Notes: a model not told the origin generated them from the sequence alone. A stretch of 36,197 bases of DNA from Gammaproteobacteria bacterium (GCA_022823405.1 JAJDXD010000028.1:1-36197), one strand, 5' to 3'; shown: positions 16,969 to 25,829, counted from the stretch's first letter. Numbers and translations are program-made.

Positions 16969-19008
16969 ATGGCCTATTCCACCAGTGACATTCGAAATGT
17001 TGCATTGCTCGGCCAAGCCGGCGCCGGGAAAACCACGCTGAGCGAAGCACTTTTATTCGCATCAGGGACTATTCCCAGCAAAGGCGAGATTTCCCGCAAG
17101 AACACCGTCAGCGACCAGGACGTGCTAGAGAAGCAGCATCAGCGTTCATTGACTTCGTCGATCCTTTCCTTTGATCACAATTCCACTCACTTAAACATAA
17201 TTGACACGCCAGGTTATTCAGACTTTGTCGGTACGGCAGTGAGTGCAATACATGCAGTTGAAACAGCAGTCATAGTGATTAACGCACAAAATGGCGTGGA
17301 AACCATGACAAGACGCTTCATGGAATGGGCCAGAGAATCGGGCATCTGTATTTCCATCGTGGTCAACAAAATTGATGCGGTTGATGTCGAATTGGGTGAT
17401 GTATACAGTGCAATTCAGGATGAATTTGGTTCCGAATGCCTTGCGGTCAATTTGCCTGCTAACGGTGGTACTGCGGTTGTCAACTGTTTGACCGGTAAAG
17501 AAGGCGAGAGCGATCTGGGTTCAGTCGAAGACGCACATATTTCGATAGCAGATCAGATTGTTGAAGTTGATGACGAATTGATGGAAGAGTATCTGGAAAC
17601 TGGTGAACTGCCCGAAGAGAGAATCGCACCAGTTTTCAAACAGGCGATGCTGGAAGGACATTTGATTCCAGTTTATTTCACATCTGCCGACAGGGATATT
17701 GGAATTTCTGAATTTTTAGCGCAAGTCGCAGAACTTTTTGCTAATCCTGCAGAAGGGCAATTACCAGAATTCTTTCAGGACAACGATGGTGAGAAACAAC
17801 AATTGAGTATTTCTGCAGACCCTGACAAGCCCCTGATAGGGCATGTGTTCAAGATTGCATTTGACCCATTCATCGGCAAGCTTGGTGTATTTCGCGTTTA
17901 CCAGGGACAGTTGAATAAGGATACGCCAGTTTACATCGATGATGCCCGAAAGCCAGTCAAGTTCAGCAACCTTTATCAAATGATGGGCAAGCAGCACACT
18001 GATGTTTCTGAAGCAATTGCGGGAGACATTCGGGGCATCGCAAAAATCGATGAAATCAATCAGAATAGTGTGCTATTGACAGAGAGTTCCGACAATGTAA
18101 TTACCATGCAGAGTCTGCGCACACCGTTCCCGATGGTTGGTCTGGCGATCGGATCAGCCAATCGAGGCGATGAACAGAAAGTAGCGGAGGCGTTACAGAA
18201 GATTGCAGTCGAAGATCCTTGTATTGCGTTATCCAGAAATCCAGCTGCAAATGAAACAATTATGCGAGGGATGGGAGATTTGCATTTACGTGTGGCACTT
18301 GAGCGAATGAATGAAGTTTACAGCGTTGAGGTAACAACTTCCATACCTACGGTCGACTATAAAGAAACGGTGACGAAGCTAGCTGAAGGTCACTGTCGGC
18401 ACAAGAAGCAGACCGGCGGAGCGGGTCAGTTTGGTGAGGTGTATCTGCGTGTAGAGCCTTTGCCGCGAGGTGATGGATTTGAGTTTGTTGACAATGTTGT
18501 CGGTGGAGTTATTCCTTCTCAGTTTATTCCTGCGGTGGAGAAGGGGATCAGGCAGGTACTGACTGGCGGGGCGTTTGCTGGATTTCCATTGCAGGATATT
18601 CGGGTAACGGTTTATGATGGCAAACACCACTCGGTTGATTCAAAGGAAATTGCATTCATTACCGCAGGCAAAAAGGCTTTTATTGATGCAATATCCAAAG
18701 CTGGGCCCATCGTGCTTGAACCTATTGCTGACGTAACTGTAACGGTACCGAGTGGCAATATGGGTGATATCGCTGGTGAACTTTCATCTAGACGTGGTCG
18801 AATAAGCGATACCGACTCGCTTTCTTCCGGTACAGTCAGAATTACAGGAGCGGCACCACTGGCGGAAATGTCTGATTTTCAGGCCAGACTCAATGCAATT
18901 TCGGGTGGAGAAGGAACATTTGTGATGGAGTTTGGATCTTACGAACCTGCACCGATGGACGTGCAGAAAAAGCTTAGCGCTGAATTTCAACACCCAGAAG
19001 ACGACTAG
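16969..19008 (+). CDS. Elongation factor G-like GTPase (EF-G paralogue)
   Basis: A 679-residue protein with the full EF-G domain order: GTPase domain, beta-barrel domain II (about 300-385), domain III, domain IV with HKKQTGGAGQFGEV, and domain V. It is not the housekeeping FusA. G1 is GQAGAGKT instead of AHIDAGKT, the switch I region lacks the ERGITI motif, and the catalytic His of DTPGH is Tyr83 in DTPGYSDF. G4 NKID (133-136) is intact. These features mark the EF-G-like/EF-G2 group, whose members bind ribosomes and GTP but whose task is unsettled. The ATG has a GGAG site eight bases upstream and follows the allantoin fusion by 40 bases, so it may be co-transcribed with it. Confidence 0.92.
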   Translation: MAYSTSDIRNVALLGQAGAGKTTLSEALLFASGTIPSKGEISRKNTVSDQDVLEKQHQRSLTSSILSFDHNSTHLNIIDTPGYSDFVGTAVSAIHAVETAVIVINAQNGVETMTRRFMEWARESGICISIVVNKIDAVDVELGDVYSAIQDEFGSECLAVNLPANGGTAVVNCLTGKEGESDLGSVEDAHISIADQIVEVDDELMEEYLETGELPEERIAPVFKQAMLEGHLIPVYFTSADRDIGISEFLAQVAELFANPAEGQLPEFFQDNDGEKQQLSISADPDKPLIGHVFKIAFDPFIGKLGVFRVYQGQLNKDTPVYIDDARKPVKFSNLYQMMGKQHTDVSEAIAGDIRGIAKIDEINQNSVLLTESSDNVITMQSLRTPFPMVGLAIGSANRGDEQKVAEALQKIAVEDPCIALSRNPAANETIMRGMGDLHLRVALERMNEVYSVEVTTSIPTVDYKETVTKLAEGHCRHKKQTGGAGQFGEVYLRVEPLPRGDGFEFVDNVVGGVIPSQFIPAVEKGIRQVLTGGAFAGFPLQDIRVTVYDGKHHSVDSKEIAFITAGKKAFIDAISKAGPIVLEPIADVTVTVPSGNMGDIAGELSSRRGRISDTDSLSSGTVRITGAAPLAEMSDFQARLNAISGGEGTFVMEFGSYEPAPMDVQKKLSAEFQHPEDD

Positions 19009-19029
19009 GTTGGAGAGTCGGATAGAACC

Positions 19030-19845
19030 ATGGCTGACCCGGAAAAAACTGCCCCAGATACATGCCCGGTTTCTGGCAAACCGGTGCCAAAACCCAGTAT
19101 AGACGGCGACTCAGGTGAACAAAAAACGCTGGTGCTGACTGGTGCAAGTCAGGGAATTGGTCACGCCACTGCAAAATTGTTTCAGGAGCATGGTTGGCGT
19201 GTCTTCACCTGTTCTAGACGCGCCTTTTCTAGCGCGTGCCCTTGGCAGGAAGGTCCTGAAGACCACATTCAGATTGATCTCGGTGACCCGGATCATCGTT
19301 CAATCGGATTGGCCGAGTTAAAGAAGCGATTGGCCGGCGGTGCATTGCATGCACTGGTGAACAACGCAGGCATATCTCCCAAGGGTGAGGAGGGTGAACG
19401 GCTTGGTCCGACTGATACAGGTATGGCGACCTGGCGCTTGGTTTTTGAGGTGAATTTTTTTGCGCCTATTGTTTTGGCTCGGGGATTGATGGCCGAACTG
19501 GTGAAAGGACGCGGTTCAATTGTTAATGTCACTTCAATCGCAGGCAGTCGAGTCCACCCGTTTGCGGGAACAGCCTACGCAACATCGAAAGCAGCGCTAG
19601 CTGCATTGACACGTGAAATGGCATCAGACTTTGGTCAGAAGGGTATTCGAGTCAATGCCATTGCACCAGGCGAAATCGACACGCCAATACTGTCCCCTGG
19701 CACGTCAGACCTTGTACGGAATATCCCCATGCATCGTCTCGGAACACCCGATGAAGTTGCGCAAACCATCTACTTTCTTTGTGCCAATAGTTCAAGCTAC
19801 GTGACGGGATCTGAAATTCATATCAACGGCGGCGAGCACGTTTAG
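19030..19845 (+). CDS. Short-chain dehydrogenase/reductase (SDR)
   Basis: A 271-residue classical SDR. The cofactor loop is TGASQGIG (37-44), NNAG is at 111-114, and the catalytic set is Ser169 (NVTSIAG), Tyr183 and Lys187 (YATSK). The C-terminal part carries APGEIDTPIL and SSYVTGSEIHINGGEH. An extra N-terminal stretch of about 32 residues, rich in Pro, Asp and Glu with a TCPVSGKPVP segment, precedes the Rossmann fold. It starts 21 bases after the EF-G-like gene behind a GGAGAG site. Substrate and cofactor preference are not clear; the CSRR after the second strand suits NADP. The neighbours do not define a pathway. Confidence 0.9.
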   Translation: MADPEKTAPDTCPVSGKPVPKPSIDGDSGEQKTLVLTGASQGIGHATAKLFQEHGWRVFTCSRRAFSSACPWQEGPEDHIQIDLGDPDHRSIGLAELKKRLAGGALHALVNNAGISPKGEEGERLGPTDTGMATWRLVFEVNFFAPIVLARGLMAELVKGRGSIVNVTSIAGSRVHPFAGTAYATSKAALAALTREMASDFGQKGIRVNAIAPGEIDTPILSPGTSDLVRNIPMHRLGTPDEVAQTIYFLCANSSSYVTGSEIHINGGEHV

Positions 19846-19935
19846 CGCACTTTAGAGTGAGTGCGTAGTGTAGCTGCACCTCACCGACACCTTCACACCT
19901 TCACGGCCTCGAAGCCACAGCGTGCAGAATTTAAG

Positions 19936-20790
19936 CTATGAGCTCACGAGAGCCATGAATCGGGCAATGCCATCTGTGTAGGTTTCTCTGTTATCCATAA
20001 ACCCTTCCAGGTGTGTACCGGAAAGCTCCAGGATTTGCTTTGTTCCAGGTGCGGCTTCGAAAAGACGAACAGAGTGGTGATATGGCACAATTTCATCATC
20101 AGAGCTGTGAATGAGTAAGGTGGGGCCAGAGTATTGAGTGATTCTTTCGAGATTGTCATATTTCCATCGAAGGATCAAGTCAATCGGTAGCCAACCATAG
20201 ATGTGCTTGGACATGTCGGTTAACGAAGTAAATCCGGATTCCAGTATCAGTGCAGCTGGTTCGACTTTTGTGGCAACCCAGCTTGCCATGGCAGTGCCGA
20301 GCGAGCGGCCGTGAAGCACAATCTGGTTTGAGGGGATGTTTCTGGTTTGAGTCAGGTAGTTCCACAAGAATTCAGCGTCTTGGTATTGAGTCTGCTCAGT
20401 CAATCTGCCTTTGCTAGGTCCATAGCCACGGTAATCGTAAATGAACACTGAATAGCCCAGATCGTAAATTAGTTGGATCGCGTCTAGCATGTAAGATTTG
20501 TTTCCAGCGTTTCCGCTAAATATCCAAAAAATGTAATCGGAATTCGAGTTGGGGATGTACCAGGCATGCAATCGAGCGTTATCGGGCGTAGTGAGGTAAA
20601 CCTCCTCGAATTGCATTCCTTGACTCAGTGGATCACCCACTAACTGTTCGTAGGGAATATGAATGAGATGTTTTTGGAAGAAGAGCATGAAAATGCAGAT
20701 AGCGACGTAAATTAATATTGCGCTTGAAACAACTACGCTCAGAATTTTCATCACAGACATCTTTGCTTCAGTCAGGGTTCTACTTTCCAT
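19936..20790 (-). CDS. Membrane-anchored alpha/beta hydrolase, BEM46/YfhR-like
   Basis: A 284-residue serine hydrolase with one N-terminal membrane helix (about residues 14-36), so the catalytic domain is tethered to the inner membrane. The nucleophile elbow is GRSLG, the oxyanion region is WIFSGNAGNKS, YDYRGYGPSKG follows, the acid is in LLIHSSDDEIVP and the histidine in SGTHLEGF. This matches the BEM46/YfhR/YqkD group of uncharacterised hydrolases. The longest start is ATG 20790; an internal ATG at 20760 (MSVMK) is also possible, as neither has a good ribosome binding site. It is convergent with the SDR gene and divergent from the DAHP synthase gene. Confidence 0.88.
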   Translation of the reverse strand: MESRTLTEAKMSVMKILSVVVSSAILIYVAICIFMLFFQKHLIHIPYEQLVGDPLSQGMQFEEVYLTTPDNARLHAWYIPNSNSDYIFWIFSGNAGNKSYMLDAIQLIYDLGYSVFIYDYRGYGPSKGRLTEQTQYQDAEFLWNYLTQTRNIPSNQIVLHGRSLGTAMASWVATKVEPAALILESGFTSLTDMSKHIYGWLPIDLILRWKYDNLERITQYSGPTLLIHSSDDEIVPYHHSVRLFEAAPGTKQILELSGTHLEGFMDNRETYTDGIARFMALVSS

Positions 20791-20809
20791 TGAGGGGATT
20801 AGACTGGGT

Positions 20810-20830
20810 AATTTGCGGCAATCGCAAATT
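20810..20830. promoter_or_regulatory. Perfect 8-bp palindrome, possible operator
   Basis: AATTTGCG (20810-20817) and CGCAAATT (20823-20830) are perfect inverted copies around a 5-base centre. The site is 20 bases upstream of the hydrolase start and about 130 bases upstream of the DAHP synthase start, a position suited to a dimeric repressor or a short leader hairpin. The regulator is not identified. Confidence 0.4.
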
Positions 20831-20861
20831 CCTTATTCATTCATTATTACTAATTTCGCTA

Positions 20862-20891
20862 TTCGTTTGCAGTGCAATATCTGAATATAAT
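20862..20891 (+). promoter_or_regulatory. Candidate promoter of the DAHP synthase gene
   Basis: A perfect TATAAT lies at 20886-20891. The hexamer 18 bases upstream, TTCGTT (20862-20867), is a poor -35 match. It is about 73 bases before the ATG. No tryptophan-, tyrosine- or phenylalanine-rich leader peptide is seen in between. Confidence 0.4.
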
Positions 20892-20963
20892 GACTGTCTC
20901 TCAAATTTTCGATTGCTCCTGCAACTGGCTTGAGCATTTTCCTGTATCTTATTTTTCCAAGAG

Positions 20964-22076
20964 ATGACTGTTACTGACATATACGATAATCCGTCGGGCG
21001 ACAATTTGCGAATTTCGTCCATTCACGATGTTGCTTTTCCGAGACAGGTGATGGAAGAGTATCCAGTGTCTGCCAAGGCAGCTGAACTGGTACGTACTAC
21101 CCGACGTTCGGTTCACAATATTCTTAATTCAGAGGACGATCGATTGATCGTTGTCGTAGGCCCTTGCTCAATTCATAATGCGATTGCTGCGACAGAGTAT
21201 GCGAACCGTCTGGCCGGCGTAAAATCCGAACTGTCGGAAAATCTTTTAATCATCATGCGGGTTTATTTTGAAAAACCTCGCACTACGATAGGTTGGAAAG
21301 GGTTAATCAATGATCCGGATTTGAATGGATCATTCGATATCAACAAAGGGTTGCGGCTGGCACGTAGACTCATGCTGGAATTTAACGATCTGGGAGTTCC
21401 GGCTGGCGTTGAATTCCTAGACATTATTACACCGCAGTATATCGGTGATCTGGTCAGTTGGGGTGCGATTGGCGCAAGAACGACAGAAAGTCAGGTGCAT
21501 CGTCAATTAGCATCAGGACTCTCCTGTCCGGTTGGGCTCAAGAACGGAACTGACGGAAACATAAAAATTGCAGTTGATGGCGTACATGCCGCGTCTAAGT
21601 CACATCGATTCTTGTCGATTACAACAGATGGGCAGACTTCAATTTTTGAAACAGCTGGAAATACGGACTGCCATATTATTCTTCGGGGCGGAAAACAGCC
21701 AAATTTTGATGCGAAGAGCGTGCAAGAGGCGGCAGAGCAGTTAGAAAGCAGGGGCTTACAGCCAAACCTGATGATTGACTTTAGTCACGCAAATAGTTCC
21801 AAGAAGTATGAGAGACAGATTCTCGTAGGTGAAGATGTAGCCGGGCAGATTGCTGGAGGCGATCAGCGCATCAAGGGTGTGATGATCGAAAGCCACCTCG
21901 TAGAGGGCAGGCAGGACCTGATTGATGGTGTGGCCCCTGTCTACGGACAGAGTATTACAGATGGGTGTATTGGTTGGGACAAAACGTATGAGCTTCTTCG
22001 TACTCTGAGTGATGCTGTTGCAAGCAGAAGAGAACACTTGCATGCCGTGCCCGCTCTACAGTCAAAATCCGCTTAG
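20964..22076 (+). CDS. 3-deoxy-7-phosphoheptulonate synthase, class I (AroF/G/H type)
   Basis: A 370-residue class I DAHP synthase. It joins phosphoenolpyruvate and erythrose 4-phosphate, the first step of the shikimate pathway to aromatic amino acids. Family blocks are VVGPCSIH (69-76, with the metal-binding Cys), FEKPRTTIGWKGL, EFLDIITPQYIGDL, IGARTTESQVHRQLASGLS, PVGLKNGTDG, IDFSHANSSK and MIESHLVEG. The N-terminal extension and the LSCPVG region look like the feedback-controlled AroG/AroF branch. Which amino acid inhibits it cannot be decided by eye, so no specific symbol is given. The ATG at 20964 has only a weak site beside it. Confidence 0.94.
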   Translation: MTVTDIYDNPSGDNLRISSIHDVAFPRQVMEEYPVSAKAAELVRTTRRSVHNILNSEDDRLIVVVGPCSIHNAIAATEYANRLAGVKSELSENLLIIMRVYFEKPRTTIGWKGLINDPDLNGSFDINKGLRLARRLMLEFNDLGVPAGVEFLDIITPQYIGDLVSWGAIGARTTESQVHRQLASGLSCPVGLKNGTDGNIKIAVDGVHAASKSHRFLSITTDGQTSIFETAGNTDCHIILRGGKQPNFDAKSVQEAAEQLESRGLQPNLMIDFSHANSSKKYERQILVGEDVAGQIAGGDQRIKGVMIESHLVEGRQDLIDGVAPVYGQSITDGCIGWDKTYELLRTLSDAVASRREHLHAVPALQSKSA

Positions 22077-22100
22077 TCTGATACTTAGGAACACATTCAT

Positions 22101-23285
22101 ATGGTCGGAGCTTATCAGTCTGCCGAGTTAACTCCTTTATTTGTTTTCGATGCGAAGCAACGCGATGCGTTGATGCGTGAGGCGGCTGGTTTTCGCTCGA
22201 TTTTGGCAGACTCACCTTCTGCAGCGAGTGCTGTAATGCTTGGTGGTGGCTACTTTACACCACTTACCGGATTCATGAACAAGACGGATGCTTTGTCAGT
22301 GGCGGAATCCATGCGAACAAGTGATGGACTATTCTGGCCTGTGCCCGTGTTGAATCGAGTCGCTGAGAATCCTTATGTTGATTCAGGAGAAAGGATTGCG
22401 ATTCTAGACCCGGAAGTTGACGGAAATCCTCTGCTTGCTGTACAAACCGTTGAGGTAGTGGAAGAATTAACGGAAGAAGAGTGTCAATTTATCGCCCAAA
22501 AAGTGTTCGGTACAAATGATGGAGAACACCCAGGTGTACAAACCTTCTTAAATCAGGGCAGATTCATAATTTCCGGTGACATTAAAGTTTTGAATTACAG
22601 CTACTTTGAGACAGAATTTCCCGGAACCTATATGACTGCTTATCAGATTAGGGATGAGATCAAACAAAGGGGATGGAACAAGGTCGTGGCTTTTCAGACG
22701 CGAAATCCCATGCATCGCGCACATGAGGAGTTATGCAAAATTGCTCTGGAGCGAACTGAGTCGGATGGAGTGGTGATTCACATGTTGCTCGGTAAACTTA
22801 AACCAGGCGATATACCGGCTAAAATCCGGGATGATTCGATTCGTAAAATGGTTGAGCTTTACTTTCCAGAGAACACGGTAATTATTTCGGGATACGGGTT
22901 TGATATGCTTTACGCGGGTCCTCGAGAGGCTGTTTTGCATGCCATCTTTCGTCAGAATCTAGGCGCTGCTTATATGATCGTGGGACGTGACCATGCAGGA
23001 GTAGGGGATTATTATGGCGCATTTGATGCACAAGAAATTTTTCGATCTAATGTGCCAGGTGGTACCTTCGAGATCGAAATATTTGAAGCGGATCACACTG
23101 CCTGGTCAAACAAACTGAACCAGGTTGTTATGATGCGTGAAGCCCCGAATCATCAGAAAGAAGATTTTGTCCTACTGTCAGGAACACGGGTGCGGGAAAT
23201 GCTGTCAGCCGGAGAAGATTTACCACCGGAATTTTCCCGACCTGAAGTTGCGAAAATTCTTATGGATTACTACCAGACAGTTTGA
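22101..23285 (+). CDS. sat: Sulfate adenylyltransferase (single-subunit ATP sulfurylase)
   Basis: A 394-residue Sat protein of the homo-oligomeric type, unrelated to CysDN. It forms adenosine 5'-phosphosulfate from ATP and sulfate. ATP-site motifs are QTRNPMHRAHE (199-209) and GRDHAGVG (295-302); the C-terminal block LLSGTRVREML is also typical. Many dissimilatory and thermophilic Sat proteins carry zinc-binding cysteines before that block. Here the equivalent stretch (331-350) has none, which points to the zinc-free forms common in marine proteobacteria. No APS reductase, APS kinase or dsr gene is close, so assimilation of sulfate is the plain reading. It follows the DAHP synthase gene by 24 bases with an AGGA site ten bases before the ATG. 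Confidence 0.94.
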   Translation: MVGAYQSAELTPLFVFDAKQRDALMREAAGFRSILADSPSAASAVMLGGGYFTPLTGFMNKTDALSVAESMRTSDGLFWPVPVLNRVAENPYVDSGERIAILDPEVDGNPLLAVQTVEVVEELTEEECQFIAQKVFGTNDGEHPGVQTFLNQGRFIISGDIKVLNYSYFETEFPGTYMTAYQIRDEIKQRGWNKVVAFQTRNPMHRAHEELCKIALERTESDGVVIHMLLGKLKPGDIPAKIRDDSIRKMVELYFPENTVIISGYGFDMLYAGPREAVLHAIFRQNLGAAYMIVGRDHAGVGDYYGAFDAQEIFRSNVPGGTFEIEIFEADHTAWSNKLNQVVMMREAPNHQKEDFVLLSGTRVREMLSAGEDLPPEFSRPEVAKILMDYYQTV

Positions 23286-23372
23286 TTTAACCCAAACAAG
23301 CAGAATTTGACTGAGTCTGGCGGCTAAATTCAGCGTTGAAGGAATTCCTCTTGGGTGTACTGATTTTCTCGA

Positions 23373-23624
23373 CTATGTCACAGGAATGCTTTGCTTGTAC
23401 AGCATGATTGGGATGCCTGATTCAACCCGATAGATGCGGTTGCCATTTTCTGTGATCAGACCTTCTTCAATGCTGTCTTCGACAACAGTACCATCTTCAT
23501 AGTGAACCTCACGAATTGATATTTTGGAATTAATTTTATCAATTCTTTCTTTGGTGAGTGGGCTGAGTGACTGCTTGGTCAAAGGGCAGCGGAGAATTTC
23601 AAGGAGCTTTGAATCAATCGACAC
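23373..23624 (-). CDS. Trm112/YcaR (UPF0434)-like small protein
   Basis: An 83-residue protein. It opens with SKLLEILRCPLTKQSL and closes with NGNRIYRVESGIPIML, the two conserved ends of the Trm112/YcaR family. These are small partner proteins of methyltransferases or of unknown role. Usual bacterial members are about 60 residues and often carry CPxC; here the motif is CPLT, Cys13 is the only cysteine, and an acidic insert of about 25 residues lies in the middle. A bound zinc is therefore unlikely. The start is GTG (23624-23622). It is convergent with sat. Confidence 0.8.
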   Translation of the reverse strand: MSIDSKLLEILRCPLTKQSLSPLTKERIDKINSKISIREVHYEDGTVVEDSIEEGLITENGNRIYRVESGIPIMLYKQSIPVT

Positions 23625-24162
23625 GGGATGAACCTAAGTGACTTGTATGGTTGCTATGCTAAGAGATTGTTCAATTATAAACGTGGCATTTTGTTGTGAA
23701 TTCACCCTTGAAGATTCATTACTTCAGAAGGTTCGCTTTAGAAGATCGATTCGACAGACCTGCTGAAAGACTAAACTTCAACTTCCCGCACTGTTTGAAT
23801 TCGACTTTCCTTGGCAACCTTGGATTCTGAATTATTAAGACATGGGGTTACGGCTGAATATGAAGCATCAGCTAATTCACGGCTGTTTTTGATTGCATGA
23901 GCTGCTCAAACTTTTACCGCAGATGAGGGAGAGGAAATTAAGTTTGTCGTGGATGGTGACCAGCCATTGAAATCGTCGGGGCACTAGCCTAAATTGAGTA
24001 TCATAAGGCGCATCATTCTGATTTGGTTGCAACTCACACTGTTTCATCCGTTGCTTTGGATTGATTTTTCCCGAAAACCAAATATGCAGTCGTGAGTTTA
24101 CTGTTCGCAATAGAGTCAATGCCAAATTAGCAAACGATCACTTCACAAAAGAGGAATTCTGT
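23625..24162. other. 538-bp divergent gap without a clear gene
   Basis: The gap lies between the Trm112-like gene (minus) and the FKBP gene (plus). It has one weak hairpin at about 23706-23731 (CCTTGAAG against CTTCAGAAGG, with a bulge) and no T-run after it. Open frames in it (for example 23877-24125 minus) have no family resemblance, and the long frame upstream of the FKBP start lacks a signal peptide. I see no tRNA or riboswitch. Confidence 0.4.
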
Positions 24163-24867
24163 ATGTTCGCATCAAGAACAATGCTATGCGCACTGACACT
24201 TGCATTAATTGCGATTGCACCACTCAGTTCAATTGCACAGGAATCTGCACTGGAAACCCGGCAGGAACGTTTCAGTTATGGGCTTGGTGTCCAGTACGGT
24301 GCACAAATTCTCATTAGTGCGCAGTCTACACCAGTACCCGTGGACATTGACGCACTTTTGCTTGGAATTGTGGACTCAGTCAAAGAGGACGGTGAGTTGA
24401 AACTCACCGAACAAGAAATGCTTGATGCTTTTGCAGCAGTTAGAGATGAGATATCAGCTAATGAAAACCAGATGAGAGAGGAGTCTGCAATGCAAGGTGA
24501 TGAATTTAGAGCCAATTACGCAAAACAGGAAGGTGTCATATCAACAGCAACAGGAATCCTGTACAAAGTTATAGCGGAAGGAGACGGTGCCTCACCCAAT
24601 ATTGATAGTTCAGTGACTGTTCACTATCGGGGATCCTTAATTGATGGCACCGAATTCGACAGTTCCTATAGTCGAAATCAACCTACCACATTTCCGCTAA
24701 ACGCTGTTATTTTAGGTTGGCAGGAAGTACTTCAATTGATGCAGATAGGGTCCAGGTGGGAAGTTGTTTTTCCTCCTGAGCTGGCATATGGAGCGGCTGG
24801 CGCGCCACCTGCGATTCCTCCGAATGCCACTCTGGTCTTTGAAATTGAACTCTTGGAAGTGCAATAA
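24163..24867 (+). CDS. Secreted FKBP-type peptidyl-prolyl isomerase, FkpA/Mip-like
   Basis: A 234-residue preprotein with a Sec signal peptide (MFASRTMLCA to about SIAQ, residue 26). A helical N-terminal domain (about 30-120) resembles the dimerisation arm of FkpA and Mip. The FKBP domain occupies about 130-234: VTVHYRGSLIDGTEFDSSYSR, shortened here to VTVHYRGSLIDG, then WQEVLQLMQIGSRWE, PPELAYGAAGAPPAIP and LVFEIELLEV. It would fold and chaperone proteins in the periplasm or at the outer membrane. I chose the ATG at 24163 because it has a GAGG site and starts directly at the signal peptide; the frame is open further upstream to 24061. Confidence 0.93.
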   Translation: MFASRTMLCALTLALIAIAPLSSIAQESALETRQERFSYGLGVQYGAQILISAQSTPVPVDIDALLLGIVDSVKEDGELKLTEQEMLDAFAAVRDEISANENQMREESAMQGDEFRANYAKQEGVISTATGILYKVIAEGDGASPNIDSSVTVHYRGSLIDGTEFDSSYSRNQPTTFPLNAVILGWQEVLQLMQIGSRWEVVFPPELAYGAAGAPPAIPPNATLVFEIELLEVQ

Positions 24868-24890
24868 AGCAGAATTTTTCTGAAAATTCA

Positions 24891-25829
24891 ATGCTTAATC
24901 TGCAAGGCGCAGTCCTACTTTCATCGACTGAGGAGAACATTCCGCGTTGGACTGAAGAGATAAAGAAGAATGCTCCGGGCATTGACTTAAGGGTTTGGCC
25001 GGATGTTGGTCGGGAAGAGGATATAGAATTTGCGATCGTTGCCCGACCGCCTGCCGGAGATCTCGCTCGATATTCTAACTTGCGGGCAATTTTTTCCATG
25101 TGGGCCGGAGTCGCAGATCTGTTGGCTGATGAGAGCATTAGTCATCTGCCGATCTATCGCATGACCGACCCCGGTCTAACGGTTGGCATCGTAATTTATG
25201 TTGTTCATCACGTAACTGGATTGCACATCCTGGCAGATGAATACAAACCTCGTTTATGGGCTCATCCTTTCCGTGTGGACAATCTATCACCGGAGTGTTC
25301 CTGCGTCGGAATCTTAGGACTCGGTGTGCTTGGAACCGCGTGTGCGAACGCTCTGGTAGACTTGGGTTTTAGGGTGATCGGTTACAGCAACACTCGAAAA
25401 GAGATTCCTGGTGTTGAATCCTTTGTTGGCCAAGATGGGTTGAAAGATTTTCTTGGTCAGACTGACATTTTGGTTTGTATTTTGCCCAATACGGCGGAAA
25501 CTCATAATTTTATGAATCGGCAGACGCTTGCGTACTTACCCGTGGGTGCCAAAATTATCAATTGTGGACGCGGCGAATCGATTGATGACGATGCACTTTT
25601 GGAAGCTTTACGCTCAGGGCATATCAGCAAAGCAGTACTGGATGTATTTCGTACCGAGCCTTTGCCACCTGAACATCCATATTGGGAGGAACCCAATGTG
25701 CTGGTTACACCACACTGTGCCAGTAAACCCGACCCTGTGTCAGGTAGCGTCAGGATTCTTGATAAAATTGAGAGTTTTTTAAAGAATGAACCGATTGAGG
25801 GGATGGTTGACCGACATCGGGCCTATTGA
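24891..25829 (+). CDS. D-2-hydroxyacid dehydrogenase, GhrA-like (glyoxylate/hydroxypyruvate reductase)
   Basis: A 312-residue D-isomer-specific 2-hydroxyacid dehydrogenase close to the GhrA branch. The NAD(P) loop is GLGVLGTACA (143-152). The catalytic triad is Arg227 in CGRGES, Glu256 in RTEPLPPEHP and His275 in TPHCAS. It reduces glyoxylate or hydroxypyruvate to glycolate or glycerate. The allantoin genes in this window yield glyoxylate, so a link is possible, but they lie 8 kb away and this is an inference. It starts 23 bases after the FKBP gene and ends 12 bases from the convergent gshA. Confidence 0.9.
   Translation: MLNLQGAVLLSSTEENIPRWTEEIKKNAPGIDLRVWPDVGREEDIEFAIVARPPAGDLARYSNLRAIFSMWAGVADLLADESISHLPIYRMTDPGLTVGIVIYVVHHVTGLHILADEYKPRLWAHPFRVDNLSPECSCVGILGLGVLGTACANALVDLGFRVIGYSNTRKEIPGVESFVGQDGLKDFLGQTDILVCILPNTAETHNFMNRQTLAYLPVGAKIINCGRGESIDDDALLEALRSGHISKAVLDVFRTEPLPPEHPYWEEPNVLVTPHCASKPDPVSGSVRILDKIESFLKNEPIEGMVDRHRAY

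Noticed and set aside
19846..19865. Hairpin after the SDR gene as a terminator
   Set aside because: CGCACT and AGTGCG form only a 6-bp stem with an 8-base loop and no T-run follows in either direction.
22101..23285. Sulfur-oxidation or sulfate-respiration locus suggested by sat
   Set aside because: No dsr, apr, sox or qmo genes are in the window; a lone sat fits sulfate assimilation.
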